NCBI RefSeq assembly: GCF_001402915.1
Contig: NZ_CP012945.1
Span: 186,001-250,000 of the forward strand
Source of the DNA: Devosia sp. A16
GTDB taxonomy: Bacteria; Pseudomonadota; Alphaproteobacteria; Rhizobiales; Devosiaceae
DNA: 64,000 nucleotides
Reading direction: 5' to 3'
The notes beneath the pieces were generated by a model that saw only the letters and a list, made by a program, of their open reading frames with translations, did not search any database and was not told the origin of the DNA. A program made the position numbers and the translations under genes. This document shows, in pieces, positions 15,707 to 27,047 of this stretch. Positions within the stretch are counted from its first letter, which is position 1; each line of letters opens with the position of its first letter.

Positions 15707-16522
15707 GTGCACGCCATCCCCGTCTACTACATCAACCTCGCGTCGCGCCCGGACCGTCGTGCCTTCATGGAGGCGCAGTTCGAGCGCCTCGGCATTGCCG
15801 CCGAGCGCATCGAGGCGGTGCGGATGGACGAGGTGCCGCCCGCTCTGATCGCATGGCACGAGACCACCCACAGCCTGTGGCGGCTGGCGGCAGGCGATCT
15901 CGCCTGCGGGCTCAGCCATCAGCGCAGCTGGGAGCACCTGCTCCAGAGCGGCGCTCCGGCTGCCCTGGTGCTGGAAGACGATGTGCAACTGGCCGCCCCG
16001 CTGCTCGATTTTCTCGATCCTGAGCTGCCCGGCCAGCTGGGAGCGGACCTGTTCAAGCTCGAGACCTTTCACAGCCCGGTGAAGCTCGGCAGCGCGTCAC
16101 AACGCGTCGGGACCACGGAATTGCGCGAGCTTTGTTCCTCGCAGATGGGCGGCGCCGCCTACATCCTCACCCGCGAGACGGCCAGGCGCTCGCTCTCCAG
16201 CCCGCTCCGTAACCAGATGGGAATCGATCGCTTCCTGTTCGGGCGCGGCGGCTACCACCTGCTGCGCAGCCGGGTACTGCAAGCCATTCCCAGCCCCTGC
16301 ATCCAGATCGACAAGCTCGACGCCGCCGACCGGATCGGCGAGAGCAACATCGCCGCGACCCGCGCGCCCTCCCCGGCCCGGCCGGCGCGCGACCTCGGCG
16401 CCGTGCTCGGCCTCCATCTCGACCATGTCGGCCGCCTCGCACGCCTAGCGGCGCGTGATCTCGCGGCGCTGCGGGGTCCGCGCATCGTCGTGCCGTTCGC
16501 CGGCGGCGTGGAGGCCGGATGA
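15707..16522 (+). CDS. Glycosyltransferase family 25 protein, copy 2
   Basis: 271 residues, start GTG one base after the previous stop, so translation is probably coupled. The N-terminus HAIPVYYINLASRPDRRAFM, the GLSHQRSWEHLL helix, the ALVLEDDVQL acidic motif and the MGGAAYILTRETARRSL segment define GT25. The C-terminal ~55 residues are Arg/Leu-rich and could lie on the inner face of the membrane. Its last four bases overlap the start of copy 3 (ATGA). Confidence 0.84.
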   Translation: MHAIPVYYINLASRPDRRAFMEAQFERLGIAAERIEAVRMDEVPPALIAWHETTHSLWRLAAGDLACGLSHQRSWEHLLQSGAPAALVLEDDVQLAAPLLDFLDPELPGQLGADLFKLETFHSPVKLGSASQRVGTTELRELCSSQMGGAAYILTRETARRSLSSPLRNQMGIDRFLFGRGGYHLLRSRVLQAIPSPCIQIDKLDAADRIGESNIAATRAPSPARPARDLGAVLGLHLDHVGRLARLAARDLAALRGPRIVVPFAGGVEAG

Positions 16523-17358
16523 CCGCCTTTCCCGCCAACCAGCTGCCCGTCTACTACATCAACCTGGCGAGCCGCACGGATCGCCGCCAGTTCATGGAGA
16601 CGCAGTTCGCCCGATTGGGCATTGCCGCCGAGCGCATCGACGCCGTGACGACTGCCGAGGTCGGCGAAACGCGCATGGCGCCGCATACGGACCCGCGCAA
16701 TCCCTGGGCCATGACGCAGGTGGAGGTGGCTTGCGTCATGAGCCACGAGAAGGCGTGGCGCCGGATGCTCGACAACGCCCAACCGTTCGCCCTGATCCTC
16801 GAGGACGACGCGGTGCTGGGCGACGGGCTGCCGGCCTTCCTCGATCCGGCGCTGAGCCGCGACCTGCGGATCGACCTGCTGAAGCTCGAGACCATGTACG
16901 AACGGGTGCGGCTCGGTCGTGCCGTGCGTCAGGTCGCCGGCCGCTTCGGAATCCACCAGTTGCTCGCCTCCCATATGGGCGGCGCGGCCTATGTCATCTC
17001 TACCGCAATGGCCCGGCGGGCCCTCGCCGATCCGGCGCTGCGGCGCATGAGCGTCGATCGCTACCTGTTCTCGCGTGGCGGGCCGGTGATCCCGGCGCGC
17101 GGGCTCTACCAGGCAAATCCGGCGCCGGTGGTGCAGCTCGAGTTCTATCGGGGCGACAAGCCCGCCGATGCCGAGCGCAGCGACCTCAAACAGGATCGCG
17201 ATGGCCATAACGCCGGCGTACCTCGACCATTCAGCCACCGCTGGCGCGACAGCTTGAGCCGGGTCACCTACACCCTGCGGCTCATCGCCTACATCCTGCC
17301 CGATCCGGTAGCGCGGCGACAGAAACGACGGGAAATCCCGCACGAGAGCGACGTCTAG
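16519..17358 (+). CDS. Glycosyltransferase family 25 protein, copy 3
   Basis: 279 residues, starting in an ATGA overlap with copy 2. LPVYYINLASRTDRRQFMET, VMSHEKAWRRML, ALILEDDAVLG and MGGAAYVISTAMARRAL match copy 2 closely, with the sequence ...ARLGIAAERIDAVT shared almost word for word, so copies 2 and 3 are a recent duplication pair. The acidic EDD site is intact. The basic C-terminus (RLIAYILPDPVARRQKRRE) is typical of membrane-associated LPS glycosyltransferases. Confidence 0.84.
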   Translation: MTAFPANQLPVYYINLASRTDRRQFMETQFARLGIAAERIDAVTTAEVGETRMAPHTDPRNPWAMTQVEVACVMSHEKAWRRMLDNAQPFALILEDDAVLGDGLPAFLDPALSRDLRIDLLKLETMYERVRLGRAVRQVAGRFGIHQLLASHMGGAAYVISTAMARRALADPALRRMSVDRYLFSRGGPVIPARGLYQANPAPVVQLEFYRGDKPADAERSDLKQDRDGHNAGVPRPFSHRWRDSLSRVTYTLRLIAYILPDPVARRQKRREIPHESDV

Positions 17359-17419
17359 GGCAGTTCCCGATCGGGCTGCACGGTATGGCTCGGCCTCACC
17401 CGCCGGTAGCGGTGTCGGC

Positions 17420-17641
17420 CTACTTGCCGCTGCGCTTGATGCTCTTGATCTGCAGCGGCGGCAGGCCGGATTTCTCGGCGATGGCCTGGTCCTGCTCCAT
17501 GATGGCGGTGCGCGCTGCGTCATCGCCATCGAGGCCGCCAAGCAGACTCGCATCCACCTTGCGGTTGGAACGCTGGCTGCCATCCTCATAGGTGACGTCG
17601 AACAGCACGTACTCGGTGCGGGGGGTCGGCTTCTTGGCCAT
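17420..17641 (-). CDS. Small conserved-looking hypothetical protein
   Basis: 73 residues, start ATG at 17641 with AGGAG 8 bases upstream. The sequence is charged and soluble (KKPTPRTEYVLFDVTYEDGS, DGDDAARTAIMEQDQAIAEKSG, basic IKSIKRSGK end) with no cysteine, signal or membrane helix. I do not recognise the family. It lies 123 bp downstream of the HlyU-family gene, in the same direction. Confidence 0.6.
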   Translation of the reverse strand: MAKKPTPRTEYVLFDVTYEDGSQRSNRKVDASLLGGLDGDDAARTAIMEQDQAIAEKSGLPPLQIKSIKRSGK

Positions 17642-17764
17642 TGCTGCAACTCCTGTTGGCGGCGCTCCCGGCGCACGCGGCAGTCTTGAGAACGACTGCT
17701 GGCGCCCGGAAGCGCAAGTGCACCCGGGGACGCCTGCATCGCTTGCGTTCAGGCAGGTGGCCGG

Positions 17765-18064
17765 CTAGGCGCGGTAGATACCGTCGCCCTGCTCGTCGAT
17801 GATCTGCCGGCCCTTGGCGAGCGCGAAGCTGACCACATCCTCCTTGGAGGATAAGCGGTCGGCACGCACGAACTTGTAGCTCTTGAGTTCGCCGTCGATC
17901 TGCTTTTCGATCAGCCCGGCGAGCTGATACTCGCTGCCCACCGGCATGATCAGCGACTTGACGGTGAAGCCCTTGTAGACTTCTTCCGCCACCACGGCCG
18001 GCTCGATCGACTTGCCCGCCGATCCGCTGCCGCCGCCACCGAACAGGTTCTTCCAAAACGACAT
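17765..18064 (-). CDS. HlyU family protein
   Basis: 99 residues. A short FWKNLFGGGGSGSAG head is followed by the HlyU domain: YKGFTVKSLIMPVGSEYQLAGLIEKQIDGE, FVRADRLSSKEDVVSFALAKGRQIIDEQGDGIY. The ATG lies 11 bp after the rpoD stop on the same strand, so it is probably cotranscribed. The name comes from Vibrio HlyU, but this alphaproteobacterial family lacks a winged helix, so a regulatory role is not shown. Confidence 0.85.
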   Translation of the reverse strand: MSFWKNLFGGGGSGSAGKSIEPAVVAEEVYKGFTVKSLIMPVGSEYQLAGLIEKQIDGELKSYKFVRADRLSSKEDVVSFALAKGRQIIDEQGDGIYRA

Positions 18065-18075
18065 AGCTGCGCCCC

Positions 18076-20157
<2,082 letters not shown>

Positions 20158-20331
20158 CTAGCTTGCTGCTCCGGGTGCCCCGATCGGGAGGGCGCCGATA
20201 GTCGTTAAGTGGTCACGGCTTGAGACATCGTAAAGGGACGGGCTGGCGCGACGGTTTCCGATATGCCGTCACTTGTTCGTCAGCGGTGCTGATTCGCCCA
20301 TAAGCGAAATCGCGCGTACCCGCAGCCTTCA

Positions 20332-22290
20332 CTAAAAGCTCCGTGTCGCGCGCCCCGATAACGAACCAAACCCTTCGATCAATGCCTCTGTGCCATCGAC
20401 GGTGGTGATCTGGTTCTGGATGTCTCGCAGCCGTTCGAAAGTTTCCTCGCTCGGGTCGTCGCCCAGCGCCAATTCGGCTGCCTTCAGGGCCTTATTTAGC
20501 TCAACGGATTTGTAATGCAAGGCCAGGGCATGACGTAATCCGATCTCGGCATCAGGATCGGCGATCTCCGCGCCGGCTTGCCAAACCCCCTGGCGAGCCA
20601 GCAAATCCCGCATTTTGTCGAGCGCTTCGCCGAAGCCGCGGGCCCCCAGTGCCGCGTTCAGCGCCTCGGCGCTGATCTCATGATCCCTGGTTACGAGGTC
20701 CAGCATGGTGCCCAGGAGGTTGCGCGAGGTGGGCGAACTGAGCTCGAGCGATGCAAGTGATTCGAGCCGGCTGTCGGCGAGCGCCGGGTGGTTCACCAGG
20801 GTGATGAGGATCGTCGCCTCGCGCGGCGTGGCGTCGATCGCCCGGCCCGGCTTCAGCAGCCGCGAGTTCCTGAGCGTATCGGAAACCACCACCCGCGGGC
20901 TGCCGCGGCTCCCGACCGGGCCGGCATTGCCGCCGCGCGGATTACGTCGGTCAAAGCCGCCACGCTGGCCACTGCCGCTCCGCTGCTCCCAGCGCTGGTT
21001 GCGCACCGGCGCGAAGAACGCCGAGAGCTTCTCGTCGAACGCCTGCATGTAGTGCCGCTTCACCGAGGCTTCGCCGATGGCGTTGGCGCGCGCCCTGAGC
21101 CGCGCCTCGAGCGCCGCCCGCGCCTCGGGCGTTTCCGGCACGATGCCGCCGGTCTCGATGCTCCAGATCACATCCGACAGCGACCGGGCCCGGTCGATCA
21201 CATCGGCGAACGCCCCCCGCCCCTGCGCCTTGATCAGGTCGTCGGGATCCTGTCCCTCCGGCAGCGTCGCGATGCGGACCGTGCGCCCCGGCTGCAGGTG
21301 CGGCAGGACGATCTCGGTGGCCCGGGCCGCGGCGCGCTGGCCGGCGCCATCGCCGTCGAAGCACAGCACCGGCTCGTCGCTCATCCGCCACAGCAGTTGC
21401 AGGTGTTCTTCGGTCAGCGCCGTGCCGAGCGGCGCGACCGTACCCTCGAAGCCCGCCGTCACCGCGGCGATCACATCGAGATAGCCTTCGACCACGATCA
21501 CCGATTTGCCGGAGCGCGCCGCCTCGCGGGCGGTCTGGCCGTTGTAGAGCGTCAGGCGTTTCTTGAAGAGCTCGGTTTCAGGCGAGTTGAGGTACTTGGC
21601 CGGTACATCCGCCGACATCGCCCGCCCGCCGAAGGCGATGACCTTGCCGCGAAAATCGGTGATCGGGAACATCACCCGGTTGCGGAACCGGTCATAGGGC
21701 AGCGGCGAATCCTCGCGCACCACCACCAGCCCGGCATCCACCATTTCCTGCGCCGTCACACCGTTGGCAGCCAGATGTTCCTTGAGGCCGTTGGCGCTGT
21801 CCGGCGCATAGCCCAGCCGGAAACGGGTCTGCGCCGCCGCGCTCACCCCGCGTTCGTTGAGGTAGCCGCGGGCCCGCGCCCCGATATTGTGGCTGAGCGC
21901 CGCCTCGAAATACTGGGTAGCGACCTCCATCACGTCGTAGAGCGACCGCCGGCTCTCCTGCCGCGCTTCCTCGCGCTCGTCGCGCGCCGGCATCGGCACC
22001 CCGGCCATTCCGGCGAGCTTTTCCACCGCCTCGGGAAAGCTCATACCGGCCTTCTCGGTCAGGAAGCGGAAATGGTCGCCCGACACGCCGCAGCCGAAGC
22101 AATGGTAGATGCCGCGCCGGTCGTCGGCATGAAAGCTCGGGCTCTTCTCGCCGTGGAACGGGCAGCAGGCCCACATGTCGCCGCGCTGCGGCTGGCTCTT
22201 GCGCTTGTCCCAAATGACGTGCTCGCCCACCACCTGCGAGATCGGCAGGCGCTGCCGGATCTCATCGAGGAAGCCGTCGGAAAAGCGCAT
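20332..22290 (-). CDS. dnaG: DNA primase DnaG
   Basis: 652 residues. The zinc ribbon uses C43, H46, C64 and C67 (CPFHGEKSPSF...YHCFGCG). The RNA polymerase core has the TOPRIM motifs VIVVEGYLDVIA (E268) and CFDGDGAGQRA (312-317). The C-terminal helicase-binding part starts near residue 490 after a Gly/Arg-rich linker. It synthesises RNA primers at the replication fork. It is the gene upstream of rpoD, with 174 bp between them that probably holds an rpoD promoter, though I see no clear sigma-70 boxes there. Confidence 0.97.
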   Translation of the reverse strand: MRFSDGFLDEIRQRLPISQVVGEHVIWDKRKSQPQRGDMWACCPFHGEKSPSFHADDRRGIYHCFGCGVSGDHFRFLTEKAGMSFPEAVEKLAGMAGVPMPARDEREEARQESRRSLYDVMEVATQYFEAALSHNIGARARGYLNERGVSAAAQTRFRLGYAPDSANGLKEHLAANGVTAQEMVDAGLVVVREDSPLPYDRFRNRVMFPITDFRGKVIAFGGRAMSADVPAKYLNSPETELFKKRLTLYNGQTAREAARSGKSVIVVEGYLDVIAAVTAGFEGTVAPLGTALTEEHLQLLWRMSDEPVLCFDGDGAGQRAAARATEIVLPHLQPGRTVRIATLPEGQDPDDLIKAQGRGAFADVIDRARSLSDVIWSIETGGIVPETPEARAALEARLRARANAIGEASVKRHYMQAFDEKLSAFFAPVRNQRWEQRSGSGQRGGFDRRNPRGGNAGPVGSRGSPRVVVSDTLRNSRLLKPGRAIDATPREATILITLVNHPALADSRLESLASLELSSPTSRNLLGTMLDLVTRDHEISAEALNAALGARGFGEALDKMRDLLARQGVWQAGAEIADPDAEIGLRHALALHYKSVELNKALKAAELALGDDPSEETFERLRDIQNQITTVDGTEALIEGFGSLSGRATRSF

Positions 22291-22363
22291 GCCCCTAAGT
22301 AAGCACTGGTTCCGTCAAAGTCAGCGGCAATGAGGTTATGCACAGGCGCAACCCGCGGTCGCG

Positions 22364-23278
22364 ATGCTCGTTTCTCCCCCATCTCCCCCCTCGGACACGC
22401 TCATGGATACCGCCACGCCGCCCCCTCCCCAGAGCCTGCTGCAGCGTTGGCGCGCCATTGCGCAGTCGACGTTTGCCGCCTTTTTCCTCGATCGCGACAA
22501 CGCGCCCCGCTGTGCCGCCGTCGCATTCTTCGGCTTCCTGTCATTCTTTCCGGCCATCGCCACCGTCGCGCTGATCTACGGCATCGTCGCCAATCGCCAG
22601 ATGGTGGCCGACACCATCTCCGGCGTCGGCGACGTCGTGCCGCAACTGGCACAGGGCATTATTGCCGAACAACTGACCATGCTCGCCAGCCAGCCGCCGG
22701 CCACACTCGGGCTCGGTCTACTGATCACCATCCCCTTCGCGCTGTGGAGCGGCTCGCGCGGCGTCGACTCCCTGCTCTATGCCATGACCCGGATACGCAA
22801 CGAGTCGCCGCGGCGCGGCTTCTTCACGTCGCTCGCCTACGCCATCGGCCTCAGCATCGCCGGTGCCATCTTCGTCGTGCTCGCACTCCTGGCGGTCGCC
22901 GGACTTCCGGCTCTGATCCCCTGGCCCTCGGGGGAGGAAGTCATCGCCCTGGCACTCCGCTGGCCCATCCTGCTGCTGCTCAGCGTACTGGTGCTGGCCG
23001 CGCTTTACCGCTGGGGGCCCGATCGCCATCCACGCAAATTCCGCTACATCTGGCCGGGCGCCATTCTCGCTTCGCTGCTCTGGCTGCTCGCCGGGGCGAT
23101 CTTCTCGATCTATGTCGAGAACTGGGGGCACTACGAGGCGACCTTCGGTTCGGTGTCGGCTGCGGTCGTCCTGCTGTTGTGGCTCTACAACTCCGCGCAG
23201 ATCCTGGTGCTCGGTGCAGCTTTCAACACCGAAATCGAGCGCTCCGCACACCAGCGGGCTCGCTCATCCCGATCCTGA
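22364..23278 (+). CDS. YihY/BrkB family membrane protein
   Basis: 304 residues (or 291 from a second in-frame ATG at 22403; neither start has a good ribosome site). Six membrane helices and YihY hallmarks are visible: CAAVAFFGFLSFFPAIATVALIYG, LWSGSRGVDSLLYAMTRIRNE, LYRWGPDRHPRKFRYIWPGAILASLLW and VLLLWLYNSAQILVLGAAFNTE. Formerly called ribonuclease BN, the family is now seen as inner-membrane proteins of unknown transport role. It is divergent from dnaG. Confidence 0.88.
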   Translation: MLVSPPSPPSDTLMDTATPPPPQSLLQRWRAIAQSTFAAFFLDRDNAPRCAAVAFFGFLSFFPAIATVALIYGIVANRQMVADTISGVGDVVPQLAQGIIAEQLTMLASQPPATLGLGLLITIPFALWSGSRGVDSLLYAMTRIRNESPRRGFFTSLAYAIGLSIAGAIFVVLALLAVAGLPALIPWPSGEEVIALALRWPILLLLSVLVLAALYRWGPDRHPRKFRYIWPGAILASLLWLLAGAIFSIYVENWGHYEATFGSVSAAVVLLLWLYNSAQILVLGAAFNTEIERSAHQRARSSRS

Positions 23279-23293
23279 GGGCGGCGCCGGCGA

Positions 23294-23863
23294 TCAGCCG
23301 ACCTTCACGTCGAGGCCTCTGAGTTGCCAGGCGATATAGAGCTGGAACAATCCGTAGAGGATCATCAGCACGCCGACTATGCTCACCAGCGCCAGCGCGC
23401 TCGCGAGCGGCATCACCAGCAGCAGCACGCCGAACACCAGGTAGGCGCAGGCGCTCAGCACTTCGGGCCAGAACGTCCCCTGCCGCAGCAACGCCCGGCC
23501 GACGGTGGTGACATAGAGCGCGAACGCTCCGATCAGGATCATCATGATCCCGACGATGATCACCAGGGTGGAAATCCCGATCGCCGCGGCCATTGCCGGA
23601 AACGCCACGATCAGCAGCCCGGCGACGATCGCGAGGATATGTCGCGTGATGGCGACGCCGAGCCGCGTGCTGCTGCGGCCGCCGAACAGCAGCCCCCACA
23701 GGCCCAGCGCCCCGTCGATGATGACGATCACGCCGCCTACCCACACCAGGGTGGCCAGCGCCAGTTGCGGCGAGATCAGTGCGAAAAGTCCGCCCGCCAG
23801 CATCAGCACGCCGCGGATACCGGCGAAGATGCTCGGCCAGGCCAAAGCGCCATCGTTAGCCAT
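23294..23863 (-). CDS. HdeD family membrane protein, copy 1
   Basis: 189 residues with six membrane helices; ATG at 23863 with GGGAGGGAC upstream. Pattern GIRGVLMLAGGLFALISPQLALATLVWVGG...IDGALGLWGLLFG is the HdeD/DUF308 repeat. It follows the second HdeD gene (stop at 23881) by 17 bp, and the two proteins align along their whole length, so this is a tandem duplication. E. coli HdeD contributes to acid resistance at high cell density; here the role is open. Confidence 0.85.
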   Translation of the reverse strand: MANDGALAWPSIFAGIRGVLMLAGGLFALISPQLALATLVWVGGVIVIIDGALGLWGLLFGGRSSTRLGVAITRHILAIVAGLLIVAFPAMAAAIGISTLVIIVGIMMILIGAFALYVTTVGRALLRQGTFWPEVLSACAYLVFGVLLLVMPLASALALVSIVGVLMILYGLFQLYIAWQLRGLDVKVG

Positions 23864-23880
23864 TCGTCCCTCCCCGGGGG

Positions 23881-24462
23881 TCACACGGACTTGCTGCCGG
23901 CGGCCGCATCGGCCGACTTGAACATGCGCCACGCCAGCCCGAACAGGCCGATGGCGAAGATGACGGCGAGGATGCCAGCAAGCGTCACGAACACCAGCGC
24001 GCTGAACACCGGCCAGAACAGCAGCGCGATACCGAACAGCAGGTAGAGCACGCCGGACAGGAGCACGGGCCAGATGCGGGCATAATGCTCGCGCTCGCGG
24101 ATGATCACCCAGATTTCCATTACGCCCACGAAGATCGACTGGAAGGCCACGAGGTAGACCAGTAGCGTCGCGGTCAGCAGCGTGGCGAAGAACGGCGACA
24201 AGAGGATCAGCACACCGGTAATGATCGCCAGCACGTTGCGCGCCACGTCGAACCAGAAATTCCCGGTCTTGGCCCCGCCGAACGTGAGGCTCCAAAGCCC
24301 CAGCACGCCGTCCACCAGCAGCAGCACGCCCCCCGCGATCACCAGTATGGCGAGCGCCGGGGCCGGAAAGAAGATGGCGTAGAGCCCGGCCAGCAGCATC
24401 AGCAGCCCCCTGAGGCCGGTGATCCACGCCCAGCGTTTTCTCGTGTCGCTCGATACGGCCAT
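23881..24462 (-). CDS. HdeD family membrane protein, copy 2
   Basis: 193 residues, six membrane helices, with GLRGLLMLLAGLYAIFFPAPALAILVIAGGVLLLVDGVLGLWSLTFG at the N-terminus paralleling copy 1. A charged loop IIREREHYARIW separates helices 4 and 5. It is first of the two-gene unit. The ATG follows a short polar head (VSSDTRKRW). Confidence 0.85.
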   Translation of the reverse strand: MAVSSDTRKRWAWITGLRGLLMLLAGLYAIFFPAPALAILVIAGGVLLLVDGVLGLWSLTFGGAKTGNFWFDVARNVLAIITGVLILLSPFFATLLTATLLVYLVAFQSIFVGVMEIWVIIREREHYARIWPVLLSGVLYLLFGIALLFWPVFSALVFVTLAGILAVIFAIGLFGLAWRMFKSADAAAGSKSV

Positions 24463-24612
24463 CGGTCCACCCGCAATGTTGTTGCCTTATGGAAGGTTAG
24501 CCCTTTTTGCCGCGCCGCCAAGCCTTGTATCGGCTTTAGGCACCGCTGCTTATCCGGCTTGCTTCCTGGCGCCCGGCATGGTCTGACCGCGCCGGATACT
24601 TTGAGGATAGTC

Positions 24613-25791
24613 ATGCCGATCGCCATCTACGCCCTGGCGCTGGCTGCGTTCGCAGTCGGCTCGGCCGAGTTCGTCATTTCCGGCATCCTGCCGCCGCTGG
24701 CCGAGGATCTGGCGGTGAGCATCCCGGTCGCGGGTCTGCTGGTCAGCGCCTATGCCATCGGCGTGGCCATCGGCGGGCCGGTGCTGACGGTGTTCACCTC
24801 ACGCTTTTCGCAGCGCAATGTGCTGATCGGCCTGATGGTCGTGTTCTCGATCGCCCAGGTGCTGTGCGCCATCGCGCCCGACTACGGCCTGCTGCTGGCG
24901 GCACGACTGCTGTCGGCCTGCGCCCACGGCGTGTTCTTCGGCGCCGGCAATGTCGTCGTCGTCGGCCTGGTGCCGCCGGAACGCCGCGGCGCGGCGTTCT
25001 CGCTGTTCATTTCCGGCATCACTGTCGCCAATCTCCTCGGCCTGCCCGGCGGCAGCGCCATCGGGCTCAGCTTCGGCTGGCGCATCCCCTTCCTGGCGGT
25101 GGCCGCGCTCGGCGCCGTCGCCGCGGTTGTGCTGTTCCTCAAACTCCCTCGCGACACGCGCGAGGAGGGCGAACGCCACGCCACGTTCGGCGAGCAGGTG
25201 CGCGAGCTGCGCCATCAGGAGGTCTGGCTTTCCTACCTGACCATCACCTTCGTGATGATCGGCGCCCTGGCTTTCGGCACCTTCCAGGTGCCGATCATGC
25301 TCAACGTCACCAGGCTCCACCCCGACATCATCCCGATCTACCTCTTGATCGGCGGCATCGGCTCGATGCTCGGCATCTATCTGGGCGGCCGCGGCACCGA
25401 CTGGAAGCCGATGCCGACCCTGTTGACCGTGCTGCTGCTGCAGGCGCTGCTCTATTTCACCATGCTGTTTGCCATGCACGACAAGGTGTGGATGACGGTG
25501 AACCTGCTGGGCACCTCGATCCTGGGCTTCGCCTTCTCGACGCCGTTGCAGGCGCGGGTCATCACCGCGGCGCACTCGGCCCCCAACCTCGCCTCGTCGC
25601 TGATCTCCACTGCCTTCAACATCGGCATCGCCGGCGGTGCCTTCATCGGCGCCATGCTGCTGAGCGCCGGCGTCAGCTATGCCGACATCCCCGCGGTTGG
25701 CGTCGTCACCAGCCTGTGCGCGGCGGGAACGGCGAGCCTCTCATGGTGGCTCGAACGCCGCGGCGCGGCGACTGAGGTCAGCAATGCCTAG
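24613..25791 (+). CDS. MFS transporter of the DHA1/AraJ type
   Basis: 392 residues with 12 membrane helices. IYALALAAFAVGSAEFVISGILPPLAEDLAVS is the DHA1 N-terminal motif, and a conserved loop-2/3 segment (GGPVLTVFTSRFSQRNVLIGL) and APNLASSLISTAFNIGIAGGAFIG near the end match AraJ/NepI-like drug or sugar effluxers. The ATG at 24613 has TGAGGAT upstream; the open frame begins earlier but without a ribosome site. It is divergent from the HdeD pair. Substrate unknown. Confidence 0.87.
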   Translation: MPIAIYALALAAFAVGSAEFVISGILPPLAEDLAVSIPVAGLLVSAYAIGVAIGGPVLTVFTSRFSQRNVLIGLMVVFSIAQVLCAIAPDYGLLLAARLLSACAHGVFFGAGNVVVVGLVPPERRGAAFSLFISGITVANLLGLPGGSAIGLSFGWRIPFLAVAALGAVAAVVLFLKLPRDTREEGERHATFGEQVRELRHQEVWLSYLTITFVMIGALAFGTFQVPIMLNVTRLHPDIIPIYLLIGGIGSMLGIYLGGRGTDWKPMPTLLTVLLLQALLYFTMLFAMHDKVWMTVNLLGTSILGFAFSTPLQARVITAAHSAPNLASSLISTAFNIGIAGGAFIGAMLLSAGVSYADIPAVGVVTSLCAAGTASLSWWLERRGAATEVSNA

Positions 25792-25881
25792 CATAATCTT
25801 TACCATCGGCCGGCACATTTCCCCGCCGATGGTGCCCGTCCGGTACGATGCTCCCAGACCCCGTTCGACCCGATTCCGCCA

Positions 25882-27024
25882 GTGCTCGACCAGACATCCC
25901 TGCTCATCGCCATCGGCTTTTCCGCCACTGCCCTGATGTTGACGCTGGTCATCACCTGGCTGGGGGCGCAGCAGGATCGCTATCTGCTCAGCTGGGGCCT
26001 GGGACTTGGCTTCGTGGCGCCCGGCTCGATGCTCTACGGCTGGTTCAAGACCTACGACCCGGCGGTGCAATGCACCGCCTTCGCGCTGCTGCTGGCCGGC
26101 TTCGCGTTCATCTATGTCGGCTGCACGCAGTTCTCATCCAACCGCACGCCCGGACGCGCGGCCGTGCTGGGCTGGCTGCTCGCCACCGGCCTCATGGCGG
26201 CCCTGTTCGCGCTCGGCCTGAGCGGTGTCGGCACCATGGTGATGAACGTGGCCGCCGCCATCTTCTTTCTCGCCGCCGGCCGCGAACACTGGCAGGCTCG
26301 CTCCAACACGCCGCTGGCGATGTTCGCCAAGGCGGCGCTCTACGGCTCGACCGCCATCACCTTCGCGCTGTGCGCCATCGTGCTGTTCGTCGAGGGGCAA
26401 TGGGTGCTGACCGCCCGCCCGCACAACTGGGCCGAAGATCTCAATTCGATTGCGTTGCTTGCCGCCCTGGCCGCCGCCGGTGCAATCACGATGGCGCTGC
26501 ATCAGTTCCGCATTACCGAAGCGCATCGGCATCTTGCCATGACCGACGCCCTGACCGGGCTGCTCAACCGCCGGGCCTTGTTCAGCCTCGCCGGCAACGC
26601 GCCGGTGGCGCCGGCCACTGCGGTCATCATGCTCGATCTCGATGACTTCAAGACCATCAACGATCGCTTCGGCCACGCCATCGGCGACGAGGTGCTGGTT
26701 CGCTTCGCCGCCATCCTGTCGCGCGCTCTCGGTCCTGAGGATGTTGCGGCGCGACTGGGTGGCGAAGAATTCTGCCTCCTCGTCCATGCGACCAACGCCG
26801 CCGCCGTGCACGCCCTCGCCGAGAACATCCGGCTCGAGTTCCTGGGCACCGACCCGCTGCCGGGGGATTTCGGCCCGCCGACGGTAAGCGCCGGCATTGC
26901 GATCGCCTCACCGCGGCCGGAAAACTTCGACGAGTTGCTGCGCGCCGCCGACGAGTTGCTCTATCGCGCCAAGGACGCCGGCCGCAACCGGGTCCATGGA
27001 CCGGAGCTGCGGCTGGTCGCCTGA
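25882..27024 (+). CDS. Membrane-anchored diguanylate cyclase (GGDEF)
   Basis: 380 residues, start GTG at 25882. Six to seven membrane helices (to about residue 210) act as an unknown sensor. A GGDEF domain follows with TDALTGLLNRRALF, IMLDLDDFKTINDRFGHAIGDEVL and the active-site GGEEF at 293-297. The RxxD inhibitory site normally 5 residues before the motif is absent (GPED instead), so product inhibition at the primary I-site is not expected. No EAL domain. It makes cyclic di-GMP. Confidence 0.9.
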   Translation: MLDQTSLLIAIGFSATALMLTLVITWLGAQQDRYLLSWGLGLGFVAPGSMLYGWFKTYDPAVQCTAFALLLAGFAFIYVGCTQFSSNRTPGRAAVLGWLLATGLMAALFALGLSGVGTMVMNVAAAIFFLAAGREHWQARSNTPLAMFAKAALYGSTAITFALCAIVLFVEGQWVLTARPHNWAEDLNSIALLAALAAAGAITMALHQFRITEAHRHLAMTDALTGLLNRRALFSLAGNAPVAPATAVIMLDLDDFKTINDRFGHAIGDEVLVRFAAILSRALGPEDVAARLGGEEFCLLVHATNAAAVHALAENIRLEFLGTDPLPGDFGPPTVSAGIAIASPRPENFDELLRAADELLYRAKDAGRNRVHGPELRLVA

Positions 27025-27047
27025 GTTCGGCGCACGCAGGGGCGAGG

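Noticed and set aside
16252-17739. A 495-residue minus-strand frame across the glycosyltransferases
   Set aside because: It covers parts of two conserved GT25 genes and resembles no family; low-complexity Arg/Ala composition.
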